Origin: a virus
IMG/VR virus record: IMGVR_UViG_3300041583_000375
Location: 1-29,733 of that record
DNA length: 29,733 bases
Reading direction: 5' to 3' (one strand)
Shown here: positions 27,404 to 29,733 of the stretch, piece after piece
How the letters are laid out: each line of letters begins with the position of its first letter
Position numbering within the stretch: the first letter of the stretch is position 1
The notes under the pieces: generated by a model
Seen by the model: the letters and a program-made list of their open reading frames with translations, nothing else
What the model was told of the DNA's origin: nothing
The model's database searches: none
Translations under genes and position numbers: made by a program

Positions 27404-29299
27404 TTATGCGGTTTCGTGGGTCTCAAGCGTGATGTCCTGGCGCATGCGAGGGCGTTGCCAGGACAGCGCGCTGCTGCGCACGATGCCCCGGCGCGTGGAC
27501 CCGCCGTCGGTGTACTGCAGGAACTTGCCCGGCATGATCAACCCGGTCTCGGGCAGCAGCGGCAGGCTCAGAGAGACGAGCGCCTGGCGCCCGGTGTCGC
27601 TGATCACGGCACGGCCTCGCTGGCGCGCGGCTTCAGGCGCGGTGATCAGCGGCTCGACGACCATCGGCGCCTCGACGCCGCCAGCGGTGCCGGTGCGCCG
27701 CACCTGGCCGAGGAAACCGCTGTCGGTCGTGCCCGAGACGTGAACTTGGTTGTAGTCGGCCTTGGACGCCCAGCGGATGCCCTCGACCAGCACCGGCGCG
27801 CTGGGCAGGATGATGTCGGGCGAAACGCTGGCCCAGTTCCAAGGCGCTTGCGGATACCTGTGCAGCACCCGCAGCGTCTTGCTGGTGGGGTGGGGTTGGA
27901 CGTAGCCACCCACCGCCGCAGCGATGGCGTTGACCGCGCTGATGTGGCTGCCCTGGTGGGACCAGACCCCGCCGGGCACGTTCCAATCCTCGATCTGCCA
28001 ATCGACCGACCAGCCGATGCCCACACCGTTGATCTGCAGTGCCTCGGTGGCCAGCTGCTGCGCGCTGCGGTCATTGGCCGCCGAGAAGTTTCGGGTCTGC
28101 GCGTAAGGCGAATCGAGCGTGGCTGCCAGCCCTCGGCCGCTGATGGACAGCACGCTTTCGCCGAATTTTCGGGTGCTGCTGATCTCTTCCACCAGCAGCC
28201 GGTAAGGCACCGAGTTGATGACGACCTCGAGCTCCGTGGGCTCGCCATGCGCGGGGGACAGCAAGCTCGCCGCCGACAGCGGCACCGTGGCGGACCAGGG
28301 GCCGGTCCAAGAGTCCACGTCAAAGCTCATCGAAAACGCGGAGGCGCGCATCGGAATGTTGCCGTCGACGCGGGTCAGGGTGATGGTGTTGACGGTCATG
28401 TAGACACTCCGAATCGGGATGATGATCTGGCCGGGCGGCGGATCGGGGTCGATCGGCCCGACGGCTCCAGCGTCGCAGCGAAAAACCAGCCCGCCATCCG
28501 CCGCAGCCAATGCCTCGAACAGCAGCGCGGTGCTGAGCAGATAACAAGGGGGCGGGGGCGGTGGGACAAAAACCGGCAGGACGCTCAGGCCCGGCGGTGG
28601 GGGCACGCCGTCTTCGAACGCTGTCTGCCATGCGCGCAGCAAGGCACTGGCCACCTGATGGCGGTCGGGCGAGCGCACCAGCGGGCGCGGGGTTGCTTGC
28701 TGCTGGCTGGTCTCACGCCTGCCGTGGGTGCGGGTGCCGTCTTGGTGTTTGAACAGCGTGTCGTCTCGCGCACCGGTGCCGTCTTTGAACAAGGCGATCA
28801 ACCCGAGTCGGGTGCGCGTGGCGTCTTGGTGCGCGAACTGGGCGCTGTCGTGCAAGCCGCTGGCGTCTTGGAATGGGCCGGTGATGTCAGGGCGGTTGGT
28901 GCGGTCGAAGCCGCTGGGCAGCAGGTGCTCGACACCAGCGGGCGTGCGCGCTGCGTCTTGCCAGCGGGCGATCCAGGCAGCGGGGCTGGGTGGGCTGTCT
29001 TGGTGGGCTTGCTCGGCGTTTTGCGATGCGTGAGCAGCGATCTGCCACGGGCCTTGCACCTGCCCAACAGTGGGGCGTGCGGCGTTGCTGAAATAGTTGA
29101 CAGCCAGCGCCACAGTCATGGTCGGCAGCGTGCCCACCAGCGACAGACTGAGGACGGGGCCCACCTCTGCCGCGAATTCGAGCGGGGGCAGCGTGCCCAC
29201 CAGGCTGACATTGATAGCCGTGCCGACAACAACTTCATCGGCCCCGAAAACCAGATCGGTGCTGCCGGTCTGAGGGCTTTTGAAAAGCAGATCGGCCAC
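27404..29299 (-). CDS. Large tail protein with internal repeats (631 aa)
   Basis: The C-terminal half is typical of tail/baseplate hub-like proteins of GC-rich siphophages: IIIPIRSVYMTVNTITLTRV, FSMSFDVDSWTGPWSATVPL, YRLLVEEISSTRKFGESVLS, then NDRSAQQLATEALQIN and a final QDITLETHETA. Before it lies a low-complexity region with a 28-residue repeat (FQDASGLHDSAQFAHQDATR and FKDGTGARDDTLFKHQDGTR) and two proline runs. The N-terminus has a duplicated VSLVGTLP motif. It probably sits at the tail tip. GTG start; three bases separate it from the upstream gene. Confidence 0.75.
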   Translation of the reverse strand: MADLLFKSPQTGSTDLVFGADEVVVGTAINVSLVGTLPPLEFAAEVGPVLSLSLVGTLPTMTVALAVNYFSNAARPTVGQVQGPWQIAAHASQNAEQAHQDSPPSPAAWIARWQDAARTPAGVEHLLPSGFDRTNRPDITGPFQDASGLHDSAQFAHQDATRTRLGLIALFKDGTGARDDTLFKHQDGTRTHGRRETSQQQATPRPLVRSPDRHQVASALLRAWQTAFEDGVPPPPGLSVLPVFVPPPPPPCYLLSTALLFEALAAADGGLVFRCDAGAVGPIDPDPPPGQIIIPIRSVYMTVNTITLTRVDGNIPMRASAFSMSFDVDSWTGPWSATVPLSAASLLSPAHGEPTELEVVINSVPYRLLVEEISSTRKFGESVLSISGRGLAATLDSPYAQTRNFSAANDRSAQQLATEALQINGVGIGWSVDWQIEDWNVPGGVWSHQGSHISAVNAIAAAVGGYVQPHPTSKTLRVLHRYPQAPWNWASVSPDIILPSAPVLVEGIRWASKADYNQVHVSGTTDSGFLGQVRRTGTAGGVEAPMVVEPLITAPEAARQRGRAVISDTGRQALVSLSLPLLPETGLIMPGKFLQYTDGGSTRRGIVRSSALSWQRPRMRQDITLETHETA

Positions 29300-29302
29300 G
29301 CG

Positions 29303-29698
29303 TTACCCCAAGATCGCACTGGCCAGCCGGGCATCGCCCCCGGCCAGCAGGCTGGCCTGCACCAGTTGCACCTCCCATGCTCCAGCGCCCTCGCCCGCGT
29401 CGCAGTCAAACGCCACCGCGCCTGCGCCGTTGATCACCCTCGCCCAGGTGCCAACACCGCTGTTCAGAATCAAGCCAACGTCTTGCGGTGTGAGCAGCAG
29501 AGTGCCGTTTGACACGCTGCCTGCTGGCTTTGTGAGCGGGATGCTGACCAGCGCGGGGTCAGCGGGTGCGTCAGCCGGTGTGGCCGGGCGTGTGCCCCCA
29601 TAAATCTGGATCGCGGCGTTGTCAGGCCCGGCGTCCAAAAACGTGAGCACAGCGTTTAAGCGGGCGTTGTTGAGTGCGGCTGTGATCGTGATCGTCAT
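29303..29698 (-). CDS. Phage structural (tail) protein (131 aa)
   Basis: MTITITAALNNARLNAVLTF is followed by beta-rich sequence with AIQIYGGTRPATPADAPADP, SIPLTKPAGSVSNGTLLL and ARVINGAGAVAFDCDAG. Proteins with the 'L.IY.G..PA' pattern occur in the tail gene block of many phages. Function unknown. ATGA overlap with the truncated gene upstream. Confidence 0.7.
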   Translation of the reverse strand: MTITITAALNNARLNAVLTFLDAGPDNAAIQIYGGTRPATPADAPADPALVSIPLTKPAGSVSNGTLLLTPQDVGLILNSGVGTWARVINGAGAVAFDCDAGEGAGAWEVQLVQASLLAGGDARLASAILG

Positions 29699-29733
29699 GG
29701 CATCAGCTCCGCTGTGAGGTTGTCGGCAATCAC
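29695..29733 (-). CDS. C-terminal end of a further tail-region gene (partial)
   Basis: The frame VIADNLTAELMP ends in a TGA that overlaps the next ATG (ATGA). The gene continues outside the window. Identity unknown. Confidence 0.55.
   Translation of the reverse strand: MIADNLTAELMP

Noticed and set aside
27371-29512. 713-aa plus-strand ORF
   Set aside because: It is antisense to the tail genes; composition is typical of a shadow frame in GC-rich DNA.
25661-29733. Diversity-generating retroelement at the tail protein
   Set aside because: No reverse transcriptase or template/variable repeat pair was seen in the window.

Overview
The window looks like part of a temperate tailed bacteriophage or prophage. 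It carries a tyrosine integrase with a small excisionase-like gene, divergent HTH regulators, a full DNA-replication set, a lysozyme/Rz/Rz1 lysis cassette and tail genes. Most of it is GC-rich and densely packed, with genes joined by ATGA or TGATG overlaps. High GC and the gene set (DUF2800, DUF2815, split family-A polymerase, Dcm-like methylase, VRR-NUC, SNF2-type helicase) suggest a beta-proteobacterial host, probably Burkholderiales; this host call is inference.

Layout: 1-207 is a 13-bp tandem repeat array. About 300-2775 is an AT-rich, plus-strand island of small genes, with two near-identical 25-27-residue membrane peptides and a GP88-like cysteine-rich protein, closed by a strong terminator. 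2781-3262 is non-coding and rich in repeats. 3263-4390 (minus) holds a Mor-like activator and two small genes. 4391-4860 is intergenic with clustered TTGATTC motifs. 4862-5639 (minus) is a three-gene operon. 5762-8498 (minus) encodes an HTH regulator, a primase-helicase and a small protein. A divergent repressor candidate occupies 8663-9424. 9601-22957 (plus) is the early replication and nucleotide-metabolism operon. 22936-23919 (minus) is the integrase. 24198-25664 (plus) holds small early genes. 25661-29733 (minus) carries lysis genes downstream of tail genes.

The replication genes form a plausible complete module: primase-helicase, DUF2815 ssDNA-binding protein, DUF2800 Cas4-like nuclease, family-A polymerase, VRR-NUC nuclease, SNF2-like helicase, a dATP/dGTP diphosphohydrolase-like protein and dUTPase. 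A C5 cytosine methylase probably protects the genome.

The most striking locus is the polymerase (12660-16334). An HNH/NUMOD4 homing endonuclease gene cuts it into two ORFs. The second ORF carries an intein inside its O-helix motif, and that intein contains a second homing endonuclease gene in a different reading frame, with its own Shine-Dalgarno sequence and ending on the intein's last codon.

A recurring half-site, TCACAACC/GGTTGTGA or its core ACAACC/GGTTGT, lies at most promoter-like gaps in both the AT-rich and GC-rich parts. It suggests one phage regulator controls many scattered transcription units.
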